Under the pieces are notes generated by a model. The model worked only from the letters and a program-made list of their open reading frames with translations. It had not been told where the DNA came from and ran no database searches. DNA of 64,000 nt, taken from assembly GCA_045128275.1 (NCBI GenBank), contig JBGVRH010000046.1:62001-126000 (forward strand), read 5' to 3'. Shown one piece after another: positions 52,291-61,422 of this stretch. The DNA comes from CAMEON01 sp045128275. GTDB taxonomy: Bacteria > Bacillota > Clostridia > Oscillospirales > CAG-272. The translations under genes were made by a program, and so were the position numbers. How positions within the stretch are numbered: the stretch's first letter is position 1; every line of letters begins with the position of its first letter.

Positions 52291-54027
52291 ATGAAGCACA
52301 CCGCTCTGCGTTTTCTGATCGCGTCCCTGCTGATCCTCGCCATGGCTCTGCCCCTGTTCGCCTGTGACAAGGGGAATGCCCCCGACGAGACCACCCTCCC
52401 CTCCGCTGACGGAAGCGAGACCCCCGCGCCCGACACCGAGGCTCCTACCGAGGCCGAGACCGAGGCGCCTCTGCCCACCGAGGTGAGCCTGCCCGAGGCC
52501 TATCAAACCGCCGACATCGTCTATCCCTGCAATGACGGCTCCACCCTCTACACCTACGCGGGCAAGACCGCCGAGGATTTCGCCGCGGTCTGCGCCCATT
52601 ACAAGGGGCTGGGCTTCAAGGTCTACTCGGATACGGTCAAGGCCGAGAACACCGCCACCACCTTCGTGGGTGACGGCCCCATGGCTCATATCTATTGGCA
52701 CAAGGCCAAGGGTGAGCTGAACATCGTCCTGTCCGACACCGCCGCCGCTACCCTGCCTCCCATGACCCCCGAGGTGACCGACGGTGAGTACGAATGCACG
52801 GTCATGCAGATGAAGGACAGCACCAACGTCAACGGCATGTGCTACGTCATTCAGCTGAAGGACGGCTCCTACATCGTCTACGACGGCTCTTATGCCACCC
52901 AGGCCCGTAAGATGGTCACCTACATGGAAGAAAACTACAAGGGAGAGGGCAAGCCCACCGTCCGCGCTTGGGTATTGACCCACTCCCACGGCGACCACTA
53001 CCCCACCTTCCAGACGGTCACAAGACGGATGGATGATGCCATCAACGTGGAGTATATCGTGTATTCCCCTCTCCGCGAGGAGGACTACGAGATGAACGAT
53101 GAAGAGATCTACTTCAGCACCGAGAAGTTCCAAAATGATGCCGCCGAGCTGGACGGCGCGAAGCTGGTCTACGCCCATACGGGCATGGAGTTCACCTTCT
53201 GCAACCTCAAGATGGAGGTTCTCATGACCCCCGAGACCCTGTTCAAGGGCGGTGAGCCTAAGGGCAACTTCAACAACACCTCGGTGGTGACCCGCCTGTA
53301 CGATGAGAGCTACAAGGCCCTGTTCCTCGGGGATATCGCCGTCAAGGGCTCGGACTACATGCATGCCATTTACGGCGACTACCTCAAGAGCGATATGTGC
53401 CAGGTCTCCCACCACGGCGTGGAGGACGTTCCCCTGTCCTTCTATGAGACGGTCAAGGCCTCCATCCTCTACTACCCCTGCAACATCTGGCTCTACGACC
53501 AGACCGAGCGCCACTATGACGTACGCGTGGCTCTGGAGGAGCGGGACTACACCAAGGAGATCCTCATCGCGGGCTGCGGTCAGTACACGCGCGCCTGGGG
53601 CACGACCTTTGAGGCTAACGCGCCTCTGTCCATGCCCGACTACGTGATCCCCGCCCACAAGCTTCCCGGTGCCGAGACCGACGCCAAGGAGGAGTATCCC
53701 GTAGATCCCGCCCTGCTGTCCACCGATAAGACCACCTACAAGGTGGGCGAGCCCATCATGATCACCGCCGTGGGCAGTGGAAGCGACTGGGTCGGCGTGG
53801 CCGTTGAGGGCGGAAGCGGCAGCCTCCGCTGGTGGTGCCTGAGCGATGGGTACGACTACGTTTGGGTAGAGTCCGGCGTTCCCTTCGACGCTCTTTCCAC
53901 TCCTGCCAATTACAACGACTCCCGGGATCTGACCCCCGGTGAGTACATCATCGTGCTTGTTCCCGACGATAAGCCCTTCGCGGCGGGGGATTATCTGGCC
54001 ACCGTCCGCATCGTCATCACCGAGTAA
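52291..54027 (+). CDS. Metallo-beta-lactamase-fold lipoprotein, shorter paralogue
   Basis: The protein has 578 residues. The signal peptide and lipobox are nearly identical to those of the previous gene (LPLFAC, Cys 25), followed by a shorter acidic/Thr linker. The MBL domain keeps THSHGDHYP, FLGDI and VSHHG. The beta domain (YKVGEPIMITAVGSGSDWVGVAVEGG) ends the protein; the LamG domain is absent. The two genes arose by tandem duplication including the promoter, with loss or gain of LamG. A clear terminator follows at 54085-54123. Confidence 0.82.
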   Translation: MKHTALRFLIASLLILAMALPLFACDKGNAPDETTLPSADGSETPAPDTEAPTEAETEAPLPTEVSLPEAYQTADIVYPCNDGSTLYTYAGKTAEDFAAVCAHYKGLGFKVYSDTVKAENTATTFVGDGPMAHIYWHKAKGELNIVLSDTAAATLPPMTPEVTDGEYECTVMQMKDSTNVNGMCYVIQLKDGSYIVYDGSYATQARKMVTYMEENYKGEGKPTVRAWVLTHSHGDHYPTFQTVTRRMDDAINVEYIVYSPLREEDYEMNDEEIYFSTEKFQNDAAELDGAKLVYAHTGMEFTFCNLKMEVLMTPETLFKGGEPKGNFNNTSVVTRLYDESYKALFLGDIAVKGSDYMHAIYGDYLKSDMCQVSHHGVEDVPLSFYETVKASILYYPCNIWLYDQTERHYDVRVALEERDYTKEILIAGCGQYTRAWGTTFEANAPLSMPDYVIPAHKLPGAETDAKEEYPVDPALLSTDKTTYKVGEPIMITAVGSGSDWVGVAVEGGSGSLRWWCLSDGYDYVWVESGVPFDALSTPANYNDSRDLTPGEYIIVLVPDDKPFAAGDYLATVRIVITE

Positions 54028-54084
54028 GGAGGGGCTTTTCGGGGAGCCCTCCCCATGCCGTAGGGCCTCCCTCCGAATATCCGT

Positions 54085-54123
54085 AGGATCTCTGCCTTTT
54101 GGCGGAGATCCTGCGCTTTTTTT
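54085..54123 (+). terminator. Intrinsic terminator after MBL lipoprotein 2
   Basis: A 12-bp stem with one mismatch (AGGATCTCTGCC with GGCGGAGATCCT), TTTT loop, then GCGC and a run of seven T. It lies 57 bp after the stop and before the tyrS promoter. Confidence 0.92.
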
Positions 54124-54167
54124 GTCGAGTTTTTTTCGAGATTTCCCTTTGAAACGGAATAAAACTC

Positions 54168-54197
54168 TTGACAAATCAAAGGGATTTGTGCTATAAT
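54168..54197 (+). promoter_or_regulatory. Sigma-A promoter of tyrS
   Basis: TTGACA (54168-54173), 18-bp spacer, TATAAT (54192-54197). The start codon is only 37 bp downstream, so there is no room for a T-box in front of tyrS. Confidence 0.88.
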
Positions 54198-54234
54198 ATA
54201 ATGAATAATTTTTGCAAGCAAAGGAAGTTTCACT

Positions 54235-55458
54235 ATGACCATTTACGACGAGCTGGTAGCCCGTGGGCTGATCGCCCAGGTTACCAATGAAGACGAGATA
54301 AAGGAGATGATCAACAACGGCAAGGCCACCTTCTACATCGGCTTTGACCCCACCGCTGATTCTCTCCACGTGGGTCACTTCATGGCTCTGTGCCTCATGA
54401 AGCGTCTCCAGATGGCGGGCAACAAGCCTGTGGTGCTGATCGGCGGCGGTACCGCCATGATCGGCGACCCCTCCGGCCGTACCGATATGCGTTCCATGAT
54501 GACCCGCGAGACCATCCAGCACAACTGCGACTGCTTCAAAAAGCAGATGGAGCGATTCATCGAGTTCGGCGAGGACAAGGCCATCATGGTCAACAACGCC
54601 GACTGGCTCCTGGACCTGAACTACATTGAGGTGCTCCGCGAGGTGGGCGCCTGCTTCTCGGTGAACAACATGCTCCGCGCCGAGTGCTACAAGCAGAGAA
54701 TGGAGAAGGGCCTGTCCTTCCTGGAGTTCAACTACATGATCATGCAGTCCTACGACTTCTACTATCTGTTCCAGAAGTACGGCTGCAACATGCAGTTCGG
54801 CGGTAACGACCAGTGGTCCAACATGCTGGGCGGTACCGAGCTGATCCGCCGCAAGCTGGGCGAGGATGCCCACGCCATGACCATCACCCTGCTCCTCAAC
54901 TCCGAGGGCAAGAAGATGGGCAAGACCGCCAGCGGTGCTGTGTGGCTGGATCCCAAGAAGACCACTCCCTACGACTTCTACCAGTACTGGAGAAACGTGG
55001 AGGATGCCGACGTGCTGAAGTGCATCCGTATGCTGACCTTCCTTCCCGTGGAGGAGATCGACAAGATGGATAACTGGGAGGGTTCCCAGCTCAACGAGGC
55101 CAAGGACATTCTTGCTTACGAGCTGACCAAGCTGGTTCACGGCGAGGAGGAGGCCGAGAAGGCCCGCGCCGCGGCCAAGGCTCTCTTCGGCGGCGGTGAG
55201 GGGGCAAACGTCCCCACCCTGACCCTGGCTCCCGAGGACTTCTACATGGACGGCCGCTGCGACGTGCCCACCATGCTGGTGAAGGCAGGCTTTGCCAAGT
55301 CCAAGTCCGAGGCCCGTCAGGCCATCCAGCAGGGCGGCGTGACCCTGGACGGCGAGAAGATCACCGATCCCCGCACCACCTTCGCGCCTTCTGACCTGGG
55401 CGAGGGCAAGATGCTCCGCAAGGGTAAGAAGAACTTTGTAAAGGTCATTGCAGGCTAA
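54235..55458 (+). CDS. tyrS: Tyrosyl-tRNA synthetase
   Basis: This is a 407-residue class Ic synthetase. GFDPTADSLHVGHFMAL (about residues 37-53) holds the HIGH-type motif; KKMGKTASGAVWL (about 222-234) is the KMSKS-type loop. The C-terminal S4 domain binds tRNA (SKSEARQAIQQGGVTLDG). It charges tRNA-Tyr. It has its own promoter and a short leader with AAAGGAAG. Many Firmicutes tyrS genes are T-box controlled; this one is not, while pheS downstream is. Confidence 0.97.
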   Translation: MTIYDELVARGLIAQVTNEDEIKEMINNGKATFYIGFDPTADSLHVGHFMALCLMKRLQMAGNKPVVLIGGGTAMIGDPSGRTDMRSMMTRETIQHNCDCFKKQMERFIEFGEDKAIMVNNADWLLDLNYIEVLREVGACFSVNNMLRAECYKQRMEKGLSFLEFNYMIMQSYDFYYLFQKYGCNMQFGGNDQWSNMLGGTELIRRKLGEDAHAMTITLLLNSEGKKMGKTASGAVWLDPKKTTPYDFYQYWRNVEDADVLKCIRMLTFLPVEEIDKMDNWEGSQLNEAKDILAYELTKLVHGEEEAEKARAAAKALFGGGEGANVPTLTLAPEDFYMDGRCDVPTMLVKAGFAKSKSEARQAIQQGGVTLDGEKITDPRTTFAPSDLGEGKMLRKGKKNFVKVIAG

Positions 55459-55469
55459 TTCACTATACA

Positions 55470-55772
55470 CAACGCTGTGATGAGGTCAGCCTCCGTCATG
55501 GACAAGCCGAACAGAGAGATACCGTCCCCGAAAGGGTGGCTGGAAGCGGTATGGGCTTGTGACGGCGGCATTTCGCCTCGGAGCTGACAGAGTTAAGTAC
55601 GGCGGCTTGTCCGCGGTATGCGTAGCCCTGTCCGTTTGGATCCCGTTACCGATCCGTATAAGGTGTCGTTCCCTCTTGGGACGGAAACCGGGTGGTACCG
55701 CGGGAGAACTCCCGTCCCAGTTTACACGGATAGGTGTATCCTGATCCGTCCGTGGGGCGGGAGTCTCTTTTT
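55470..55772 (+). ncRNA. T-box riboswitch controlling pheS-pheT
   Basis: The 368-bp gap between tyrS and pheS holds a T-box leader. AGAGAGA (55513-55519) lies at the base of stem I. The T-box/antiterminator core CCGGGTGGTACCGCGG is at 55688-55703. The terminator pairs ACTCCCGTCCC (55708-55718) with GGGGCGGGAGT (55754-55764), followed by CTCTTTTT. The specifier should be a Phe codon; a TTC at 55572-55574 is a candidate but I could not fold stem I with certainty. Uncharged tRNA-Phe should favour the antiterminator. Confidence 0.92.
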
Positions 55773-55826
55773 CTCCCTGTGGGCGATCATATTTATTGTT
55801 CTAAAACGAAAGGAAATACAAGCATC

Positions 55827-56846
55827 ATGAGCATGAAAGAAAATCTTGAGCAGATCAGAAGCGAAGCTCTCTCCGCCATCGCCGCCGACGGCGCGGATCT
55901 GGAGGCACTTCGCATCAAGTATTTGGGTAAGAAGGGCGAGCTGACCGCCGTCCTGCGCGGTATGGGTCAGCTGACCCCCGAGGAGCGTCCCGTTGTGGGT
56001 CAGATCGCCAACGAGGTGCGCGCCGACATTGAGGCCGCCATGAACGCCCGCAAGGAGACCCTGGCCGCCGAGGCTCTGGAGCGCCGCCTGAAGGAGGAGA
56101 AGCTGGACGTCACCATGCCCGGCACCGCCGCCAAGATGGGTCACGTCCATCCTCTGAACCTGGTTCAGCGCGATCTGGAGGACATCTTCATCGGTCTGGG
56201 CTTCTCCATTGAGGAAGGCCCCGAGGTGGAGTACGATTACTACAACTTCCAGGCCCTGAATATCCCCGAGGATCACCCCGCCAGAGATACCCAGGATACC
56301 TTCTACATCACCGAGAAGATGCTTCTCCGCACCCAGACCTCCTCTGTGCAGGCCCGCGTGATGGAGAATCAGAAGCCCCCCATCCGCATCATCTCCCCCG
56401 GCCGCGTGTACCGCTCCGACGCCATGGATGCCACCCACTCCCCCCTGTTCCATCAGCTGGAGGGTCTGGTCATTGACAAGGGCATCACCATGGGCGACCT
56501 CCGCGGCACCCTGGATGCCTTCGCCAAGCAGGAGTTCGGCTCCGACACCCGCATCCGCTTCCGTCCCCACCACTTCCCCTTCACCGAGCCTTCCGCCGAG
56601 GTAGATATCTCCTGCTTCGTCTGCGGCGGCAAGGGCTGCCGTCTCTGCAAGAACGAGGGCTGGATCGAGATCCTGGGCGCGGGCATGGTGCATCCCCACG
56701 TGCTGGAGATGGGCGGCATCGACCCCACCGTGTACAGCGGCTTTGCCTTCGGTATGGGCGTGGAGCGTATCGCCATGCTGAAGTACCACATCGACGACAT
56801 CCGTCATCTCTACGAGAACGACGTCCGCTTCCTGTCGCAGTTCTAA
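55827..56846 (+). CDS. pheS: Phenylalanyl-tRNA synthetase alpha subunit
   Basis: The protein has 339 residues. An N-terminal coiled coil (about 1-85) precedes the class II catalytic core: LNLVQRDLEDIFIGLGF, SPGRVYRSDAMDATHSPLFHQLEGL (motif 2, about 190-214) and GFAFGMGVERIAMLKY (motif 3, about 305-320). A CxxC...CxxC pair (SCFVCGGKGCRLC, near 265) is in the zinc-knuckle position seen in some PheS. The start at 55827 is chosen for AAAGGAAATAC; an upstream frame lies inside the T-box. pheT follows. Confidence 0.97.
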   Translation: MSMKENLEQIRSEALSAIAADGADLEALRIKYLGKKGELTAVLRGMGQLTPEERPVVGQIANEVRADIEAAMNARKETLAAEALERRLKEEKLDVTMPGTAAKMGHVHPLNLVQRDLEDIFIGLGFSIEEGPEVEYDYYNFQALNIPEDHPARDTQDTFYITEKMLLRTQTSSVQARVMENQKPPIRIISPGRVYRSDAMDATHSPLFHQLEGLVIDKGITMGDLRGTLDAFAKQEFGSDTRIRFRPHHFPFTEPSAEVDISCFVCGGKGCRLCKNEGWIEILGAGMVHPHVLEMGGIDPTVYSGFAFGMGVERIAMLKYHIDDIRHLYENDVRFLSQF

Positions 56847-56847
56847 G

Positions 56848-56898
56848 CAGGGCTCTGCCCTGCACCCGCCAAAGAACCTTTTTGAAAAAAGGTTCTTT
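56848..56898. repeat. Intergenic hairpin element between pheS and pheT
   Basis: CAGGGCTCTGCCCTG, then ACCCGCC, then a 12-bp stem AAAGAACCTTTT/AAAAGGTTCTTT, directly after the pheS stop. A relative with a different but still self-complementary stem follows pheT (59358-59409). Confidence 0.8.
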
Positions 56899-56951
56899 GG
56901 AATCTCCCAAAACTTTCAAAACAAATATGTCTTAAAAGAAGGTAATATACA

Positions 56952-59357
56952 ATGAATCTTTCTATGAACTGGCTGGCGGATTACGTCGACGTAAAGGACG
57001 TTGCCATCCGCGACTACTGCGAGAAGCTGACCTACACCGGCTCCAAGGTGGAGGGCTATGAGGTACTGGGCGAGGACATCATCAACGTGGTGGTGGCTCG
57101 CATCGTCAAGATGGAGCGTCACCCCGATTCCGATCACCTCTTCATCTGCCAGGTGGACTGCGGTGCCGCCGCTGACGGCATCCAGCAGATCGTCACCGGT
57201 GCCCAGAATATCTTTGAGGGCGCCATCGTTCCCGCCGCTCTGCCTGTGGCTCATCTGCCCGGTGATATCACCATCAAGGCGGGCAAGCTCCGCGGCGTGC
57301 CCTCCAACGGTATGCTCTGCTCCTTCGGGGAGATGAATCTCACCGAGCACGACTGCCCCGGCAAGGAGGCCAACGGCATCCTGATCCTGGACGAGGAGTA
57401 TGCCGACAAGATCGGTATGGATATCCGCGAGGCTCTGGATCTGTCCGACACCGTGGTGGAGTTTGAGATCACCTCCAACCGCCCCGACTGCCTGTCCGTC
57501 ATCGGTCTGGCCCGTGAGACCGCCGTCTCCTTCGGCCGTCCTCTGACCCTCCACACCCCCGAGGTCAAGGGTGCAGGCGACGGCGACAAGATCGAGAACT
57601 ACCTGACCGTGGGCATTGAGGCTCCCGACCTCTGCTACCGCTACGCCGCCCGCGTGGTCAAGAACGTCAAGATCGGCCCCTCTCCCCTGTGGATGCGCCG
57701 CCGCCTCCGCGCCGCCGGTGTCCGTCCCATCAACAACATCGTGGACATCACCAACTACGTCATGCTGGAGTACGGTCAGCCCATGCACGCCTTTGACTAC
57801 TCCATGCTGGAGGGTGCTTCCATCCGTGTCCGCCGCGCAAACGACGGCGAGTGCTTCAAGTCCCTGGACGATATCGACCACGTGCTGGACTCCTCCATGC
57901 TGGTCATCGCCGACGAGAAGAAGGCCTGCGCCCTGGCAGGTGTCATGGGCGGCGCCAACAGCGAGATCAAGGACGGCACGGCTACCGTGGTCTTTGAGTC
58001 CGCCTGCTTCCTGGGTTCCTCCGTCCGCGTGACCGCCAAGAAGAACAAGATGCGTACCGAGTCCTCCGCCCGCTTCGAGAAGGAGCTGGATCCCAACAAC
58101 GCCCTGCCCGCTCTGCAGAGAGCCTGCGAGCTGGTGGAGATGCTGGGCGCGGGTGACGTGGTGGACGGCATCATCGACTGCTACCCCACCCACAAGCCCG
58201 AGGTGAAGATCCCCTTCGAGGTGGAGCGCATGAACAAGTTCCTCGGTGTGGAGCTGTCCCGCGAGTACATGGTGGAGATTCTCACCAAGCTTGAGTGCCG
58301 CATCGAGGATGATATGATTATTCCTCCCTCCTTCCGCGGGGATCTGAACCTCATGAGCGACATTGCCGAGGAGATCATCCGTATCTACGGCTACAACGAG
58401 ATCAAGGCAACCTACATGAACGCCGAGACCACCCAGGGCGGCCGCAGCCCCAAGCAGGCCTTTGAGCTGGCTCTGGACCGCGCTCTGTACGGCATGGGAC
58501 TGGATCAGATCCAGACCTTCTCCTTCATCTCTCCCAAGTTCTACGACCGCATCCGCATGCCCGCCGACAGTGCGCTTCGCCGCTCTGTGGTGATCTCCAA
58601 CCCTCTGGGCGAGGACACCTCGGTCATGCGTACCACCGCTCTGCCCTCCATGCTGGAGGTGCTGGAGAGAAACAACAACTTCTCCAACGAGAACGTCCGT
58701 CTCTTTGAAGACGCTACCGTCTACATCCCCGCCGAGGCCGAGGGCGATCTGCCCGCCGAGAAGAAGGTCGTGACCCTGGGTATGTACGGCGGCGTGGACT
58801 TCTACGCCATGAAGGGTGTGATCGAGAACATCCTGACCCTGGCCCGCATCAAGGATGCCGCGTTCACCGCTTACACCGAGGATCCCGCCTACCATCCCGG
58901 CCGTTGCGCCCGCGTGCTGACCGAGGGCGGTGTGGAGCTGGCTGTGTTCGGTCAGATCCATCCTCTGGTGGCCGCTGATTACGGCTTCAGCCAGCCCGTG
59001 TACTGCGCTACCGTGGACTTCGAGGCTCTGTGGGAGAATGCCAACACCGTCATCGACTACAAGCCTCTGCCCAAGTTTCCCGCTACCACCCGTGACTTCT
59101 CCTTCATCTGTCCCGAGGACGTGGAGATTGGCTCCATCATCACCGTCATGCGTAAGGCAGGCGGCAAACTCTGCGAGAACGTGGCTCTGTTCGACATTTA
59201 TCGCGGTGCTTCCATCGGTGAGGGCAACAAGTCGGTAGCCATCCGCGTGACTCTCCGCGCCGCTGACAAGACTCTGACCGTGGAGGAGGCCGACAAGGTC
59301 TCCAAGAAGATCCTGAAGGATCTGGAGTTCAAGCTGGGTCTGACCCTGAGAGCATAA
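56952..59357 (+). CDS. pheT: Phenylalanyl-tRNA synthetase beta subunit
   Basis: This full-length 801-residue PheT comprises an N-terminal B1 region (MNLSMNWLADYVDV), the EMAP/OB tRNA-binding domain (VVVARIVKMERHPDSDHLFICQVD, about 45-68), the B3/B4 editing domain (about 215-370), the B5 DNA-binding-fold domain (about 400-475), the catalytic-like core (about 480-690) and the C-terminal FDX-ACB domain (PLPKFPATTRDFSFICPEDV, about 706-725). It pairs with PheS. The inserted hairpin element lies in its 5' untranslated region, with AAGAAGGTAAT as ribosome-binding site. Confidence 0.97.
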   Translation: MNLSMNWLADYVDVKDVAIRDYCEKLTYTGSKVEGYEVLGEDIINVVVARIVKMERHPDSDHLFICQVDCGAAADGIQQIVTGAQNIFEGAIVPAALPVAHLPGDITIKAGKLRGVPSNGMLCSFGEMNLTEHDCPGKEANGILILDEEYADKIGMDIREALDLSDTVVEFEITSNRPDCLSVIGLARETAVSFGRPLTLHTPEVKGAGDGDKIENYLTVGIEAPDLCYRYAARVVKNVKIGPSPLWMRRRLRAAGVRPINNIVDITNYVMLEYGQPMHAFDYSMLEGASIRVRRANDGECFKSLDDIDHVLDSSMLVIADEKKACALAGVMGGANSEIKDGTATVVFESACFLGSSVRVTAKKNKMRTESSARFEKELDPNNALPALQRACELVEMLGAGDVVDGIIDCYPTHKPEVKIPFEVERMNKFLGVELSREYMVEILTKLECRIEDDMIIPPSFRGDLNLMSDIAEEIIRIYGYNEIKATYMNAETTQGGRSPKQAFELALDRALYGMGLDQIQTFSFISPKFYDRIRMPADSALRRSVVISNPLGEDTSVMRTTALPSMLEVLERNNNFSNENVRLFEDATVYIPAEAEGDLPAEKKVVTLGMYGGVDFYAMKGVIENILTLARIKDAAFTAYTEDPAYHPGRCARVLTEGGVELAVFGQIHPLVAADYGFSQPVYCATVDFEALWENANTVIDYKPLPKFPATTRDFSFICPEDVEIGSIITVMRKAGGKLCENVALFDIYRGASIGEGNKSVAIRVTLRAADKTLTVEEADKVSKKILKDLEFKLGLTLRA

Positions 59358-59409
59358 CCAGGGCTCTGCCCTGGACCCGCCAGAAACTTTCTTGAAAGAA
59401 AGTTTCTGG
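59358..59409. repeat. Intergenic hairpin element after pheT
   Basis: CCAGGGCTCTGCCCTGG, ACCCGC, then CAGAAACTTTCTTGAAAGAAAGTTTCTG, a perfect stem. It begins right after the pheT stop. The head is the same as that of 56848-56898; the second stem differs but stays paired. Confidence 0.8.
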
Positions 59410-59461
59410 ACTTCAAAGAACTTTCAAAAAGTATTTTGATCAAAAGCAATAAGGACAAATA

Positions 59462-59680
59462 ATGGAACAAGCAAAACTGGACCGTATCAACGAATTTGCC
59501 CGCCGCGTCAAAGCGGGGGAGACCTTAACCGAAGCCGAACTGGAGGAGCGTGCCGCTCTACGGACGGAGTACATCCGTGAATTCCGCGCCTCCATGACGG
59601 GTATTCTGGACAATACCGTCATCGTCCGTCCCGACGGTACCCGTGAGCAGGTCAAGGACAAGAACACCAAGAAATCGTGA
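59462..59680 (+). CDS. DUF896 (YnzC/UPF0291) family protein
   Basis: The 72-residue helical hairpin protein contains LDRINEFARRVKAGETLTEAELEERAALRTEYI (about 5-37), the DUF896 signature, and a polar tail. Bacillus YnzC is linked to the SOS region; the molecular role is unknown. The stop overlaps the GTG start of tsaE. An AATAAGGACAA leader is weak but adequate. Confidence 0.9.
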   Translation: MEQAKLDRINEFARRVKAGETLTEAELEERAALRTEYIREFRASMTGILDNTVIVRPDGTREQVKDKNTKKS

Positions 59681-60168
59681 GTACGGCTATGCAAGAATTC
59701 ACTTTGAGAGACTTGCCCGTCACCCTCACCACTCACTCCCCCGAGGAGACCGAGGCGGTGGGCGCGGCCCTGGCAAGGCTTCTGGAGGGGGACAAGTCCT
59801 GCCCCGCATTCATTGCCATGTACGGCGATCTCGGCGTGGGCAAGACCGCCTTCGTGCGGGGGCTGGCATCCGTCATGGCTCCCGGACGGGGTGTCCGCTC
59901 TCCCACCTTCTCCCTCGTCAACGAGTACCGTGTGGCGGGAAAGAAGCCCCTTTTCCACTTCGATATGTACCGCATCGAGTCGGAGGAGGATCTGTACTCC
60001 ATCGGCTTTGAGGACTACCCCGACGCGGGGGTCTGCGTGGCCGAGTGGTGCGAGAAGATCCCCTTCGCCCTCCCCGAGGTCTATCTGGAGGTACGCATCG
60101 AGAAATGCCCCCCCGAGGTGGATAAGCGGATCATCACCATTTCGATCAAGGAGGCACCGTTATGCTGA
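59677..60168 (+). CDS. tsaE: tRNA threonylcarbamoyladenosine biosynthesis ATPase TsaE
   Basis: The protein has 163 residues (159 if the ATG at 59689 is used). Walker A GDLGVGKTAFVRG (about 49-61), SPTFSLVNEY (about 73-82) and HFDMYRIESEEDLYSIGFEDY (about 92-112) are TsaE marks. It works with TsaB and TsaD to make t6A37 in tRNA. It overlaps the DUF896 stop by 4 bp and tsaB by 7 bp, so the three are coupled. tsaD is not in the window. Confidence 0.94.
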   Translation: MSTAMQEFTLRDLPVTLTTHSPEETEAVGAALARLLEGDKSCPAFIAMYGDLGVGKTAFVRGLASVMAPGRGVRSPTFSLVNEYRVAGKKPLFHFDMYRIESEEDLYSIGFEDYPDAGVCVAEWCEKIPFALPEVYLEVRIEKCPPEVDKRIITISIKEAPLC

Positions 60169-60881
60169 TTTTGGCTTTGGATTCCACCGCGCAGGTCGGT
60201 TCGGTGGCTCTTTGCGAGGATGAGCGGCTCATCGCCGAGTACACCCTCAATACGGGACACACCCACTCCGAGACTCTGCTCCCCATGGTGGAGTCGGTCT
60301 TGAAGATTGCGGGCTACACCGTGGACGACGTAGAGCTCTTCGTTTGCACCGCGGGCCCCGGATCCTTTACGGGGGTACGCATCGGGGCGGCTACGGTCAA
60401 GGGTATCGCATTCGGGAAGGATACTCCCTGCATTGGGGTGTCTACCCTGGAGGCTCTGGCTCTCAACGGCGCGGCTATGAACGGTATCCTCTGCCCTTGC
60501 ATGAACGCCCGCCGTCAGCAGGTGTACAACGCTCTGTTTGACTGCGACGGTACTTCCCTGGCCCGTCTCTGCGAGGATCGGGCGCTGGCGATCGCCGAGC
60601 TGGGCGAGGAGCTGGCCGAAAAATACCCCGACCGACCTGTGTATCTCATGGGCGATGGGGCCAGCATCACCTATGATGCTTTGACTGAAAAGCTGGGCGA
60701 CCGTCTGGTCATGCTTCCCAAGCGGCTCATCCATCAGAGCGGCTACAACACCGCCCTGTGCGGTCTTCGACTCTACCGCGAGGGTGTCCGCACCACCGAC
60801 TTTGAATTGGCTCCCGTCTATCTGCGCCCCTCCCAGGCAGAGCGGATGCGGATGGAGAAAATGAAGAACGAAAACAACTGA
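60162..60881 (+). CDS. tsaB: tRNA threonylcarbamoyladenosine biosynthesis protein TsaB
   Basis: This 239-residue ASKHA-fold protein has lost catalytic residues, as is normal for TsaB. MLILALDSTAQVGSVALCEDERL is the opening, and CTAGPGSFTGVRIGAATVKGIAF (about 63-85) the family signature. It dimerises with TsaD and recruits TsaE. It is translationally coupled to tsaE. rpiB follows after 38 bp. Confidence 0.94.
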   Translation: MLILALDSTAQVGSVALCEDERLIAEYTLNTGHTHSETLLPMVESVLKIAGYTVDDVELFVCTAGPGSFTGVRIGAATVKGIAFGKDTPCIGVSTLEALALNGAAMNGILCPCMNARRQQVYNALFDCDGTSLARLCEDRALAIAELGEELAEKYPDRPVYLMGDGASITYDALTEKLGDRLVMLPKRLIHQSGYNTALCGLRLYREGVRTTDFELAPVYLRPSQAERMRMEKMKNENN

Positions 60882-60919
60882 TATACCCAACCACCCAAAC
60901 ACAAGGAGGGCATACCGCT

Positions 60920-61372
60920 ATGGAAAACAAGAGAATCATCATGGGCTCGGATCATGCAGGACTGGGTCTGAAGCTGAAGGTCAAGGCGCATCTGGAGGCT
61001 CGCGGCTTTGAGGTCACCGACGTGGGCACCCACACCCCCGAGTCCTGCAACTACACCATCTACGCCGACGCGCTCTGCAAGGCCATTGCCGCCGGGGAGG
61101 CCGACCTGGGCATCCTGGTCTGCGGTACGGGCGTAGGCATGTCCATGGCCGCCAACAAGCACAAGGGCATCCGCGCCGCCTGCTGTGAGAACACCTTCTC
61201 GGCTCGCATGACCCGTATGCACAACGATGCCAATGTCCTTTGCATCGGTGAGCGTGTCATGGGCTACGGACTGGCCTGCGATATGGCGGACCTCTTTGTG
61301 GATACCCCCTTCGAGGGCGGCCGTCACCAGGCGCGTGTGGACGATCTCAACGCACTGGATGCGGACAAGTAA
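60920..61372 (+). CDS. rpiB: Ribose-5-phosphate isomerase B
   Basis: The 150-residue RpiB/LacAB enzyme has GSDHAGLGLK (about 9-18), GTHTPESCNY (about 37-46), LVCGTGVGMSMAANK with the catalytic cysteine (about 66-80) and RMHNDANVLCIGERV (about 101-115). It interconverts ribose-5- and ribulose-5-phosphate. With rpe at 63007, two steps of the non-oxidative pentose phosphate pathway lie close together. The start follows AAGGAGGGCATACCGCT. Confidence 0.95.
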   Translation: MENKRIIMGSDHAGLGLKLKVKAHLEARGFEVTDVGTHTPESCNYTIYADALCKAIAAGEADLGILVCGTGVGMSMAANKHKGIRAACCENTFSARMTRMHNDANVLCIGERVMGYGLACDMADLFVDTPFEGGRHQARVDDLNALDADK

Positions 61373-61422
61373 GCTGACCGACCCCACGGTTTTTCCAATA
61401 GATTCAGAAAAGGAGACCGATT

